DNA of 64,000 bases from Thuidium tamariscinum (lineage: Eukaryota; Streptophyta; Bryopsida; Hypnales; Thuidiaceae), in contig OX344752.2 of NCBI GenBank assembly GCA_947034885.2, positions 6,510,001-6,574,000 of the forward strand, read 5' to 3'. Position 1 is the stretch's first letter, and each line of letters starts with the position of its first letter. The translations under genes and the position numbers were made by a program. Shown here piece by piece: positions 11,456 to 22,975 of the stretch. Under the pieces are notes generated by a model. It saw nothing but the letters and a program-made list of their open reading frames with translations. It ran no database searches and had not been told where the DNA came from.

Positions 11456-14136
11456 TCACCATGAGCCAGCAGCAGAGGCCGTTGGGTTTTTGAAGGCTTT
11501 CAAGTTCCAAGTCGGTTTCAAGGCGTATGGCCGTGAAATATGAACGGCATCCTCAGTGATGTTTGCTACCTGGTAAATTGGAGTTGCTTAAGTACTTTAG
11601 TACACTACAAACAGTATTTAGTGTCATATAGTATAAAATGTCTTGTAGATTACTTTCCAGGTGGCACTACTTGTAAACATCTTTACAAATGATGTCATCG
11701 AAATCCGCTTCTCTGTTATTAGCAATATTTGTAGTAGTAATAAACTATTAGCTTAAACTAATTACAATACTAGACAAATATATTGACATTTACTGTACTT
11801 GACAATTAGTGTCAATGACACCAAAATCATTATTTTCTATTGTTTCTGCTCGTAATTAACCGATTTGAACGATCTTAAATCAAATAACCTGTTCCGGATT
11901 GAGTACCTGGATCTTGTTGATGGCTGTACGATCACGGTAGAACAAAACCAGCAGGGCCTTTTCAAGCAGCTTTTTTCCTTCTGCAAGTGTCATGTTCTCC
12001 TTCCACTCGCTGCGAAAAATGGGCTGTGCCAAGTGGATACCGAACCCAGTTGCAATGTGCTGATCCACGTAGTGTACTCCGATCATGTTCACCTGTATTG
12101 TAGATCACCAGTTAGCATCCACACAACACATTTTGAACATTTTTGAATCTCTAGAACCTTGAGGATCTTCTGTTAAGCTGCCACATGAGTCTGTCAAGAA
12201 GTTGGTAATCTTGAGAGTGGCTCGCGAGGTCTACTTTGTCATAGCCTTCCTGCATTTTCCAGGATTGTAGAAGTAGTGACGCTATCTCTCTCTTCATATG
12301 TACCAAATAAGAATCACAAAAAGTTTCTTTTGTTCAATATTTGTGTATGCTATCTGATTATTGACAAACTAGTTAAATAAATAAAAAATTGTTTGAGGTC
12401 CACTTACAGATCCCAGATATTTAACGCCATTCTTGACGCCGCCAAGGATAAGGCTATTCCAGAGAGGATCAAACTTGTTGCGGCGATTGTACATGACACG
12501 AGTGAGGAAATTGTGTATGTCCAATGGCCCCAAGATATTTCCATCATCCCACATTGCATCAGTTACTCTGTCATCAGTCACAATTGCACTAATTTAGTCG
12601 GAGGGTCTTCAGCAAATGACTCTGGCACTTACAATAGTGGCTTCACTCGAAGTTTAATCAATCACAACACATAAAAATTGTTCCAATAACCGAAATTCAA
12701 TTCAAGAATGTTCTTCATGGGATCGTCATATCAAACATTTCATTATGTACTGTACAATTACAGTGAGTTCCGATTCAGTACATGAGTCTGTCAAGAAGTT
12801 GAGTGATAGCTTGGAAATCACTTATTTCACCAGTGGCTCCAAGCAGCGTGTTATTGCTCACAGCCTTCAACCGCTCTAAACTTTTGTACCGAGTCGTTGA
12901 CCCATATGATCCTGTGTTCCAAATCCACCAGAGACCACAGGCATTAGAAAGAAAAATTTGCAGATTTGGTCTCTGAGTTCCATTCAGTTCCTAAGTAGTC
13001 GACTATCCATGTATCAAAAGTCAGAACCTTATCAAAATTTCAGAACAAAACATTGCGAACAGTTCGGGTAGGATCCCATTGGCTCCAACAAAAATTGGAC
13101 CTAATTAGAGAGGTGTCAATAGACAATGCAATTAAAATCCCTCTAAAAGAATCCGCAAAGAGAGATTTCGTCTTCTCGTGAGATGTCCATAACATACACT
13201 TGAATTTTAAAATGCTATGAGTGTGCTATCGAGGTATTATTTGCGACAAGTATATCTGTCATACAAACAAATGTCTTGAATGGTGGTGCTCAAGTGAATA
13301 CTTGGAATTAAGAGTCTTGGGGGATCATATGCCTTTGGAGCTCACTAGAATTTCTTCTATGTGTAATTATTCAAGACTCAACACGACAGACAGAAGGCCG
13401 TGAAGACGTGGTACTCTTGAAAATCCCGGAAAATGGCATGATAACCAAAGAAAAGTTAATTTCAGGTGTGCTTACCAGCAGTATCGGCAGCTATGAGAAC
13501 TCCATCTTTGTACTTCAAGCCCAACACAGATGTGCCCGTCACATATGGCTGCCTGTGTATCAGTCACGGGGAGTTCACGGATTTATCCTCCCAACAAGAA
13601 AACCTTGGCCTAGGACTTTCACTGAGAACAAGGTCGAAGGACTCAGCAATTCAGGACCCAGATTTTTACCAAATTTTAATCTCCTCTGGAAAAGAAAACT
13701 ATCAAAGAAAGAGGGGGGGGGGGGGGGGGGGGGGGAATCAGACGGACTTTCTCAAGTCCTCATGGAGTTATTGTCTACATTTTTGGTGATTCAATTTAAT
13801 TTCACTACCTTTATTATCGATAGAGTAGGGGTTTTTATTCAAATTATTCATAATTTCTTACAACTTTTACAACGCAACAATTTAAGCCGATTTCATGTTC
13901 TGAGATATATTATACTTTGATTACGGGATATGACATACTCTTGTTTCTCAAGTTCTCTTTAAGGAGGTTAGGAGGGATAACGATTATGTGAATGGAGAAA
14001 GAACGTACTGAGTGTGGGTAATGGGGCTGGCGGGGGTGGGCATGAGAGTAAAAGGATTGCCTGACCCAATCAGAGACCTTCCGATGTACACCTGTTCCTG
14101 CTTCTCCTCCTCAGCGTCATGATTTTCCCACCTCAT
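11456..14136 (-). CDS. PBG1: 20S proteasome subunit beta type-4 (beta-7, PBG1/PSMB4), six exons
   Basis: Predicted exons on the minus strand are 14136-14009, 13552-13476, 12911-12782, 12567-12408, 12092-11907 and 11569-11456. All five introns are GT-AG and the phases agree, giving 264 aa (human PSMB4 has the same length). Family signatures in order: YVTGTSVLGLKYKDGV, GSYGSTTRYKSLERL, LLGATGEISDFQ, MWDDGN, NFLTRVMYNRRNKFDPLWNS, GVKNGVKYLGS, IGVHYVDQHIATGFG, and the C-terminal tail NPTASAAGSW shared with plant PBG1. This beta subunit has no catalytic threonine; it locks the two half-proteasomes together in the cytosol and nucleus. The start ATG at 14136 is the first in frame after a stop, but a good acceptor (TTTCTGCAG) just upstream leaves room for another 5' exon. 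The largest intron (13553-14008) contains a 23-base G run. Divergent from the CEP78-like gene. Confidence 0.92.
12183..12204 (-). repeat. 22-bp copy of an exon 3 end inside a PBG1 intron
   Basis: The 22 bases ACATGAGTCTGTCAAGAAGTTG occur here in the intron between exons 5 and 4, and at 12780-12801, which is the 3' end of exon 3 including its donor GT. Outside the 22 bases the two copies diverge. It may be a relic of a small duplication or of template switching. Confidence 0.7.
13713..13735 (+). repeat. 23-base G homopolymer in a PBG1 intron
   Basis: Uninterrupted run of 23 G on the plus strand, preceded by AAAGAAAGA. In the PBG1 transcript it would be a C run. Its length may be inexact because such tracts are prone to sequencing error. 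Confidence 0.9.
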
Positions 14137-15918
14137 TGGACTTCCAAGCGTTTGCGCGAAGCTGCAGAAACAGACCCCTTGTCAAAGTATCTCTAAATTT
14201 GGGAGTGTGTTTGCTGCCACCATTACATAATAAGTTTGATTCAACCTTTCCTATTAAAGCAGGATAAATTAATTAGGACTCACGAAGGTCTGCGACTGAC
14301 TGCAATGAGCATTGGTAGATCGATTTGGAGGATTAGGTAGACTCATTCATGTTAAATTTCTCAAGTCCGAAATTCATGGACCTACTGCCCAAAATGCGCA
14401 AGGAAATTCTGCACTTTTGGTGCAGAATAGAGCAAGAACCGAGAATCTAAAGTTTCTTGCATTGCAGAATCAAAGGCATCAAAGTCATAATTACATCCCA
14501 CCATGACCAACATTCCGGCTCTCTCCACTCATTATAACCCTAAATCTCAACCTCCTTAGGGTATTGCTCACCACCCTACACAAATCGAATGAAAATCACT
14601 GAAACACTCTCGAAAGCTGCTGCATGAACATTACAAAAAATGCAACTAATTGCATGCAGAACCCTAACATTTGCATAAGTACTGTAATATCTTGTCAGAC
14701 TGACCAGGAAATCCAAGAGAGTTTCTTCGTACTCTGTCTTTCAAGATGAAGACAAAGATCAAATTAGGGACACAGGTTGCTCGATCTTTCAAGCGCCTGC
14801 GATGAAGCGGACCACTGAGATTCGACAATGGGGCTCAGAGCAACTAGCAATATTCAGCCAAGAATAAAACAAACTGGGCATCAACGGATTTACAGATATT
14901 CTGGGTTGTTCAAGATTAGTTCTTACCGGTATCATACGTTTAGTGAACGCTCCTCCTTCAACGAATAACTGAAAAGTGCATGCATGGACGGGAGAGTAGC
15001 TGCACCGTGCCGAGTAACGGAATAGCGTTGGCAGAAGAAGATTGAGATTCAAGCTGTTTCTGCCAGATCCTGGCCGTAGTGGAGGTTAATCCTATCTCTT
15101 GATCAGCAGGGTCTCATCAGTCAATTATCACAGGACTGAGGACCTGATTACATTTAACATACTCATTACTCAACGCCTTGCTGGTCGTCATCGTACAATA
15201 TGAACACCATACGTAATTACATTATGAATATACTTAAGATACGAGGTGGAATTCGTAGGTAAACCTGTTGCCTCTCAGTTAAGGTGGGAAAATGACCCTC
15301 ACCGACCTTGCATAACCCTAAGAAGTTGGGTTGGTCCAGAAATTTCTGATCGCCCACTCAACCCTCTTACACTCTGTAATTGCCCATTCCCTGTAAATCC
15401 CAAGAATCTCTAATGTTTGTTCAATATGATCGTAGAATTTCCACATGTCAAAGTGCATTGTGAAGCCTGTTTATCCGTGCAGAGATTGCAATTTGAGAGG
15501 GTTGTCCTCCTATCCCCAGGAATGCAAGTTGGCTCCCATTCAAAGCGGGACGTCTTCAGTTAGAGAAAGTCGTGAACAGGGGCTTATCTCTAGTACCGAA
15601 GATCCCAGAGATTGTTCATCATAAGCTTTCGGCTGGGTCAGGCAATCCGGAATGGTTATGAAGTCACCGTTACGCATTGTAGGCTACACGTTTCGTCAAC
15701 TAGACTCACGAGGACTACCTGGATGAGGGAGCGCTGAAAAAGTGGACATTGATGTGCATTAGGGTGCCAGGGATAATGTCATAGCCGTGTAGAAAGCGAT
15801 GATTTACCTCGGGATTCGCTGCAGAGTCTCTGTTGCCAAAACTTTTGCTCGCAATGTCTCGTGGTTTCTTTTGTGACCAATAGGTACTGCTGAAATTACA
15901 GTGCCTTTTGTTCGAAAT
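14137..15918. promoter_or_regulatory. divergent intergenic region between PBG1 and the CEP78-like gene
   Basis: The two flanking genes are transcribed away from each other, so this 1.8 kb should hold both promoters and both 5' leaders. The composition is near-genic throughout. Two minus-strand ORFs (15052-14789 and 15993-15715) match no family I know; one could contribute a 5' exon of PBG1. No mobile element ends were seen. Confidence 0.4.
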
Positions 15919-18900
15919 ATGGCGGAACTTCAGAGGAGCCCGCAGAAAAGCAGCTCCCAACATACTGCCCAGGTGCCAAGGAAAACAGCGCATGTCAAAT
16001 TGCTCGAGGTGAGAAAATTGTCCTTCAAGCTGCCAATTACTTCAGGGTTTTTTATATGTATTCAATCGACGTATTGCTTTTGGGGTTTCTCATTCAATTG
16101 AGCATTATCAGTGCAACCCGCGGATGTTGAGGAACGAATTGTCGCAGAACCTCACATCCAAAGCAACGCTGTAAGCAAAGTATTTTCTCCATGAAACGAG
16201 AAAGTGAATTCCACGACGAGTTGTAGACATATTATGACCCTAACAAGAAAATGTACCACCACACCCTATTCCGCTACCTGATGTGTTTTTCTTGATAGTC
16301 ATCCCAGAGGCGAATTTGATGTACAGAGGAATTTGAAGGACCTCTCGCTTGAGGAGTTGATTGCAGTGGCTGACAGAATCAGGACTCCAGTCATCACCAG
16401 CCTGCGCTTATTTGTCACAGCACACGATTCACGCGATGGTAATACTTTCTTCTGTTTTCTTTGATGAGCTTTCCACTCTCAACGCGGGCTCTCCGTTGTC
16501 ACCTCTTTGTCTCTCCGACGTCCATTCCTTTCGTACGACCATGAAGATTGCCTTCTGAAGCCCTAGTGAGAGATGCAAGCATGATGACCATGTCCGATGT
16601 CCGATGTGCAACGTCTCGAATACATTATCCCAGATCTGCAGAAGGAATTCCAACATGTTACTTTCAAATTCAGACTGTAAGCAGTCGAAAAGCAATCTAG
16701 GACGTTCTGCGCTGTTCTAACGGAGTTGTGGGTTTTGTGATAATCAGTTAACAATCGTTTCACCTTGCTGGATCGAAAGACCACTCAGACTTGCTTGCAT
16801 CTCTCAAGGTGAGCCCTCTCCGTTCCCTCGCGTTTTGTTTCCTCTGATATCTCAATTGCACATTAATCGTAGGTAATTACTTAGAATTGTAAGAAATTGC
16901 TTTCATTCTTGGGTGGTCGATTAGGGCTTAAAAAGAACTCTCCGATCCAAATTCTCTATCACATCACAAGAGGTATACCAGATCTTGCCTCGCTAGCAAC
17001 GAAGCAGGTGTCCCCTGTACAAACTAGTATTCACCATGAGCAATATGATGGCTACAACAGGGCCTTAGCGCAAGCTGTTGCGAGCTGGCTGCAGCAACTG
17101 GAACTCGGATTGCGGTTGTGGAATCGAGAACTTAAACTACTCGCCGATGCCCTCTGTAAGCAACGAGTAGGACCTACTCTGTCCAAGTCTTACTCCACTG
17201 AGTCAGAATTTTGCAAATTGATTCAGTAAGTAGTCGAATTAATGAGGACTCGATGAGACTTCAGAAGCAATTCGGTCGTTCTAGTCAGAAGCCATGATCG
17301 TTTGTCCAGTTGCCATGAGGTTGGCGTTGACAAACTCGCGAATTGTGCAAGCTAGCTTGACTTCCTTCTGAACACAATGCAAGGTGGTCTTGCAGGTTCC
17401 ACGAAAACTTTACGACGATTATCCTTCGCCAACAGTGGGCTCGGAGACACTAGATTCCAGATTCTGGTAAGGTCCCCAAGACACTCGTGTTAATTCAAGT
17501 CTCCTGCATGATATGCATCTTCTGCTCAAGATAGATAGGCGCTGTTCATATCAGCAAGGGTGCACTTGTCTCTATGTAACACAACAAATCTTTCCGAATG
17601 AAAAGTGGTGCAGGCGAGAAGCCTCCGAGAATGTGTCCCTTTGAACACTTTGAACTTGTCAGGATGTGGACTAACTGATCTGAGCGTACCATATGTCGTC
17701 AACATCGTTAAGGTTAGTCAATGCTCCTTGTATGCTATTGCTTCTCATCCGATGGTCAAATTTAACGATACTATGGTGAAAATGCGACACTTCAAATATA
17801 CGAGCCTTACTCAAGCTTGCAATTACCTTAATGATAGTGCATCTCACTTAAGTTGTGATGAGTGCAAACAGGGAAGCCCAAAGGGTGGACGAGCAAAGCC
17901 GGAGGAAGAGCACAATCCTGGCCAGTTGAGTCCTGAGCAAGCTTTGGTATGTCGACAGAAGCTGCAGAGGGCACAGAAAACTAGTCAAGAGTGGAGTTCA
18001 AAGCAATTTCCACTCCAAGGGAAGTGGGCACCTCCAATATCTGTGGAGGTTTGAATACTTACTGCGACATATCTCGACTTTGAAAATGCAATAGTAAAGT
18101 TTTTTGCAACTTCAGAGTCTACATTGGAACTAGTGAGAAACAGATGGAGGCAAAGATCATAGGAACTAGGCAGGGATCTCATTCAATGACCTTTAAAAAC
18201 CTGACTGAGTTACTCAAACACAAATCTATACCTTCATTAACTCGAGGGTTTGACCTTATCAACCTCTACTGTACTGTACTGTACTGCTATAAAGGAATAT
18301 AAATTTCGAAACTCATAAAGAAAAATCTGATGGCCCTAAAAATACTCACCATGAAAGAAGTGGCGTGGATGCAGAATAATGTTAGTAATCAAAAACATTC
18401 CGATTGGCAAACAAGTTTACGGCAATCTGGAATGTGTCACAGTACCTGCGTTCCATCCAAGGACATCGTTGATGGCGCTCTGGGACTCAGATCTCTTGAT
18501 CTTTCATACAATCAGTTCACGGATGATCTTGCTGACGAGCTTTGCCCAATTCTGTACGGAGAGGCACCACTCTCAGGTAGGGAGCATAAAACCTAGAACT
18601 TTGTGAAGAAAATTGATTTCCAAATCTGTTATTTTCTTGTGTGAGCCTCCCATGAGTACTCGCATAAACCCATAGCTGGATAGTTACTACTTGGACGTTC
18701 CTAATAAACAGGTTTATAGAGTAATAATCTTAACAGGCCAGAGAATTTAAATTACCGCCACATCCTGAATTAGAATCCTTTGTCGCTTTTACGATATCAA
18801 GATACACCTCACCTTAGCACAAGGACTCATCAAATGATGCATATTAATTGCTGTGCAACATGGGGTGAAGCTTTGCATTTGCAGTGCAATCAACTGACAC

Positions 18901-20216
18901 GAGAAGGGGCCAAGACATTTGCGGCAGTCATGAAAGACAGGAGAGTGCTACAGTTAGTCGACCTTCGGGACAACAAGCAAGGAGTATCGACTATAACACA
19001 TTCTGCAGATGATGTTATTGCTGCTGCTAAGAGCATTCCATGCCTTATTTCCCCAAAGGAAGCTTGCGGTACATCCTCGCAAATGATTGATCCCAACTTC
19101 CGGGGGTCGACAATTGACAAATACAGGAAAAGCATTCTTGCAAAGCCCAAGTATGTCCGTAAGAAACAAGTCACGGGCAGCGTCTCTCAGAGAAAGAAGA
19201 CCTTAAGCGAGACAGTAGACCTCAGACCAGTCTGCAGCAGTTCCGGAGTCGTTGTCGAGATTAATAAACTACCGGTGAGGCCAAAATCTGCAACTGAACA
19301 GATTCTCAAGCCCTTGGTCGGCACACCAAGAATGTTTAGACAAGCGAATCCGACGCAAAGCTTCATAGCACGGAGAGCGCTGGACTCAGAACATGAGTTT
19401 ACCTGCCAAAGAATGTCTAATAATCAGAAGGATTCAAGGTTCAAACAAGGTCACAATTTGACAAAACACAAGAGTGAGTCCTCAATCTCAAGGCCAAAAT
19501 CTGTCCCTGATGGTGTTCGGACACCTTTGTGCACCACACGTAAAACCCCGCGAGAGACACTGCGTTATAAAAATTCTGGATCCGGTGGAAGTGCCCCAGG
19601 CAGTGCTCGCAATAAATCACATAAATCCATGTCTGATGAGATCGCTCCTTGGGAGCAGCTCGTAAGCCGAGGTGAAGATGCTACTGAAGCCAATGCACGT
19701 CAGCATCCACGTTCACCATCACCCTCAAGTATTAAACCAGAATCTGAAAGGGAATGTGAAGCTCAAGAAGAACAAAGAAGCCGTAAACCAGGACAAAAAT
19801 CGAAAAAGAGGAAAAAGAGGAACCAAACCATTCAATTTCCTAGCTCTGGGAAGGCTACATATCGCACGGTCACTTCTGTCGTTCCTCTTTTAGGTCCCCA
19901 AAACATGCAGACTTCGGAGAAACAGAAAAGGAAGCCAAAGATAAAGCCAAACGTGGTAAAGCGAAGGGAACTTCTCTTTCAGACTGGAATCGAGGCAACA
20001 AATGCCGAAGCTCACGAGAAGTCATTAACTGGCGAAGCTGTGAAGAAGCCAACAACTGCGCTTGTCTCAAATGGACAGAAGGACCCATCGCCTGCGCCCG
20101 TTGCAGTGGCAGAAGACTCACAATGGAATAGCTTCATGTCTGAGATGACCAAAGCTCTTCAAAATCTTAATGCTAGGCCGCCTAATCTCCCTGAGATTGC
20201 TGAGACAGAAGTTTGA
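15919..20216 (+). CDS. CEP78: CEP78-like leucine-rich-repeat centriolar protein, multi-exon
   Basis: A spliced gene. Clear exons include 15919-16008 (start ATG), 16112-16170, 16299-16438, 17095-17155, 17396-17466 and 17614-17712, and a long last exon that ends at 20216. The middle three join in phase and reproduce the CEP78 repeat order: QLELGLRLWNRELKLLADAL, TLRRLSFANSGLGD, PLNTLNLSGCGLTDLSVPYV, then an EW-containing helix near 17990. GLRSLDLSYNQFTDDLADEL (18470-18540) and CNQLTREGAKTFAAVMKDRR follow, corresponding to CEP78 repeats. The last exon adds a long basic, Ser/Pro-rich, probably disordered tail. Human CEP78 localises to centrioles and acts in ciliogenesis; in plants such genes are expected only where flagellate sperm form. 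Exons between 16439 and 17094 and between 17713 and 18900 are not fully resolved. A short ACTGT repeat lies in an intron near 18270. Family call good; exact gene model uncertain. Confidence 0.75.
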
Positions 20217-21316
20217 AGCCGACGCTGTTAAAAAGAAGACGAATCAGTCATCTGCTCGAAGGTCATCTTGAAGGCGTTAGAGCAGGTTTTTAATATTCTG
20301 TCAGGATCTTCTCAGGAGATTTTTGGCACTGTATAGCACATCTAGCCTGATTAGAAGAATAGCTATCCATGTGTACTTAATGTACAAATGATAAGTTGTC
20401 AGATGCACCGTATCTGTGCTTGTGAGGTGTTGGACAACCCCTTCGGATCATCAGACTCAGATTTCGAGAATGCTTAACAAGGGCTCACCAAGCCGCAGCA
20501 CAACCTGGACAGAAGGTGCACGAGTTGTACATCAGATATGGACAGATATTTTGCACTAATGAGGCTTTCAGCACACTCACAAGCTAGCCGAATGAAGATG
20601 GCCCTCGTCAACGAATAGACATTGATTTGCTAACACACATGCTACCGTAACTGCAAGCACCGGATGGAAAGTTTGCACTGCCACAGCCATCGTCAGTTAT
20701 GCTGGAAGCACATTTTTGCAAAACATGTCGTTGATTGCAACATGCACACTCTTCGAGCCTCAAGTGAAAAAAGGCCACAGAACCTGCGGGCACGTGCTTC
20801 CCATTACCACATACTGAGTCAGCGCTATCAGTTCTGCTGTCCCAGCGATAAATATTTGCCACCGCTAGGTCAGTCAAATTCGCAAAATGATGGATCTCGA
20901 CCAAACGAATTATTTATGAAAGACATGTCCAGGAAATATCAGATGACAAATTGGAATTTACCTTTCATCCATTAAATTTCCTCTGGCTTCGGTAATGCAG
21001 GTTCACAACTCATGTGAACGAGAGAACGACATGAGGCATAGGGGAGAACGACGATTGTAAAGTTGTGACACGAAAAAATGAAGGTCCATGCATGAAGTAT
21101 GCAAAACCGGTAAAACAAAGAATCTTCGACAAATAAAACAACTATGCTGACCTGCTATAGATTCTACATAAAACCCTAATCCTGACCCACCAAAGCAACT
21201 CTTGGTTGGTCACACCTACGTAAATTCATACTTGAGATTTCCAACAGAAAAACGTTGATCACCATCGCTACTGAAACGTATTTGGAAATACACTCTCGAA
21301 AAGATATGGCAAACAC
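20217..21316. other. convergent intergenic region (3' ends of CEP78-like and HAL3)
   Basis: The two flanking genes converge here, so the 1.1 kb should hold both 3' untranslated regions and polyadenylation sites. Short ORFs on both strands (20608-20904, 20664-20975) overlap each other and match no family. Nothing else was recognised. Confidence 0.5.
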
Positions 21317-22158
21317 TCAGATGGTATGCGGCGGTGCAGGAAGCAACTGAACAACGGGTTCAGATGTCAATATTGACAACCTCATAGCAGAGTCAATAGT
21401 TGCAGGCTCCGCCATGGCACCATTCCCGGTATCTCCACATGCCAGCTTCTTGGAAATTGGTGAGATGACCGTGACACCAAGATCTTCCAGTGCTAATAAG
21501 TGACGGAGAGTAAAAGGGCTCGTCCACATAAATGTGTTCATTGCAGGTGCAACAAACATAGGCTTTGAAAAATCCCAAGCGCGCACAATGCAGGTGAGAA
21601 GATTATCACATAAACCTCCTGCAACCTGCCAATTGCTGGAAGAGTTAGATCTAGTTACGGGTATTCGTGTTCTATAAGGGCAGGGTCCAGAAACAATACT
21701 CATGAACAATCAGGCTGCAAGGAAAGAAAAAGAAAAGAAAAATGTACATGGCCGATTCTTCCTACCTTCGCAAGCGTATTTGCAGAGAGAGGTGCAATGA
21801 GCATGGCATCGGCCCATTTGCGTAGCTCTATGTGGAGCACATCGTCTCCAATTTTGTTCCAGCTTGACCACTCATCATCATCAGTATACAGCTTCACACT
21901 GGCCGGCAGGCCTTTTTGGTCGATAAAATGCAAAGAAGGTTTCGTAGCCACTGCTCTTACTTCCGCCCAGTCGGATAGGCTATCAGCAAGAATCCCAAAC
22001 TTGATTGCCGCTACACTGCCACTTGCCGCCAAAATGATGCGAGGTTTCCTACTCACGGCTCGCTTCTCCAAACCAAACGATGAAGAGGCCTCTGGTACCT
22101 TAGCCTCAGGCACCTTGTCTGAGGTAAAATCATTTGCATCAGACGTCACAGACTCCAT
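21317..22158 (-). CDS. HAL3: phosphopantothenoylcysteine decarboxylase (HAL3 type), two exons
   Basis: Predicted exons are 22158-21766 and 21625-21317, joined at a phase-0 GT-AG intron, giving 233 aa. This FMN enzyme decarboxylates 4'-phospho-N-pantothenoylcysteine to 4'-phosphopantetheine in coenzyme A synthesis; plant HAL3 is also linked to salt tolerance. Signatures: flavin-binding PRIILAASGSVAAIKFG (residues 39-55), DEWSSWNKIGDDVLHIELRK with the catalytic His at 109, APLSANTLAK (122-131), substrate motif PAMNTFMW (158-165), and LACGDTGNGAMAEP with the catalytic Cys at 194. The length is close to Arabidopsis HAL3a (about 209) with a longer N-terminus. The ATG at 22158 sits in a strong context (GAC ATG G). 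The frame is open upstream only as far as the stop of the CMC2-like ORF, 57 bp away on the same strand, which suggests a shared transcript. Confidence 0.93.
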
Positions 22159-22215
22159 GTCCAAGTAGAATCTGAACAATTTTCCTTCCGAATGACACCC
22201 CTTCAAATCACCAAA
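22159..22215 (-). other. 57-bp in-frame spacer between the CMC2-like and HAL3 ORFs
   Basis: Nineteen sense codons separate the TAA of the CMC2-like ORF from the HAL3 ATG. The two ORFs are in the same reading frame and the spacer has no further stop and no ATG. This is too short for an ordinary 3' untranslated region, promoter and 5' leader. Either both proteins come from one mRNA, or HAL3 transcription starts inside the CMC2-like gene. Confidence 0.85.
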
Positions 22216-22975
22216 TTATGCTGGAGATGGAGTAGAAGATTCGGAGGTAAAATTAGAGGCTTTACTAGCCCTGAGCTTTTCCTTAAACTGCTTGCTTGCC
22301 TCAAAATTGGCCTTGCGCCTCACTTGTTTCTGCAGATAAAGAGGCCACATGACAAGGAAAAGACAATGAGAAATTACCTCCTCACATTGAAATCCACGAT
22401 TGCAGCCAAACCTCACACTCAAGTAGTTTCCACATGAGTACGACACAATCTATCCAATCTCCTTCAATACTGAAATCCCGAGATCGTACAGAAGAGCACA
22501 ATTTCAAGTCTGACCTCTTCACGAAAACAATTGTCCAACTGAATTTTCAGGTCATTGCACGCTCCAAAGAATTTCTGAACGGGGTGATCGGCATGGCACT
22601 TCTTAAAATTCACGATCAGCTGCGACACCACAGCCAATATCCACTTATCACTTACAAGAAGACAGATCCTGGAGTCCTGGAGTCAGATCCTCCAAAGCGA
22701 AAGGGAGCATACAGTTCAAGAAATACGTATTTCAGCATCTTATCCAAAATGGAGACATTTCAGGGGTAGAAAAAGCACAAGTAGAAAGTCATACGTAAGG
22801 AGCAGAGGAAAGGTGAACAAGATCACAAGTGTTTATAACGCCAGCTCTCCAATCCAGCTACCGAGGTTCATTTGCACCGTAACAAATTAAAATAGTCACA
22901 CATAAGCCAGATCTCAGTAGAAAATAGTACCTCAGCACAGGCCGGGTGCTTGTGCAAGGTAAGAGGGGGATGCAT
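22216..22975 (-). CDS. CMC2: CMC2-like twin-CX9C mitochondrial protein (COX assembly), three exons
   Basis: Predicted exons are 22975-22931, 22619-22515 and 22329-22216, all phase 0 with GT-AG introns, giving 87 aa. It begins MHPPLTLHKHPACAE, the diagnostic start of plant CMC2-like proteins, and continues with FKKCHADHPVQKFFGACNDL and KRKANFE-type basic helix text. The twin CX9C pairs are C13/C23 and C36/C46, the fold imported by the MIA40 pathway into the intermembrane space; CMC2 is needed for cytochrome c oxidase assembly in yeast. The C-terminal tail is Ser/Thr-rich. The start context is weak (C at -3, C at +4). The only other ATGs in the coding exons are two in exon 2, both in one other frame that closes within 16 codons. 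This is consistent with leaky scanning to the HAL3 ORF downstream. Confidence 0.9.

Noticed and set aside
13408-13920. 170-codon plus-strand ORF through the G run (poly-Gly)
   Set aside because: It overlaps PBG1 exon 2 and intron on the opposite strand; the glycine run is just the G homopolymer.
21797-22168. 123-codon plus-strand ORF
   Set aside because: Shadow of HAL3 exon 1, which matches the decarboxylase family on the minus strand.
22434-22769. 111-codon plus-strand ORF
   Set aside because: Overlaps CMC2-like exon 2 and its introns on the opposite strand; no motif.
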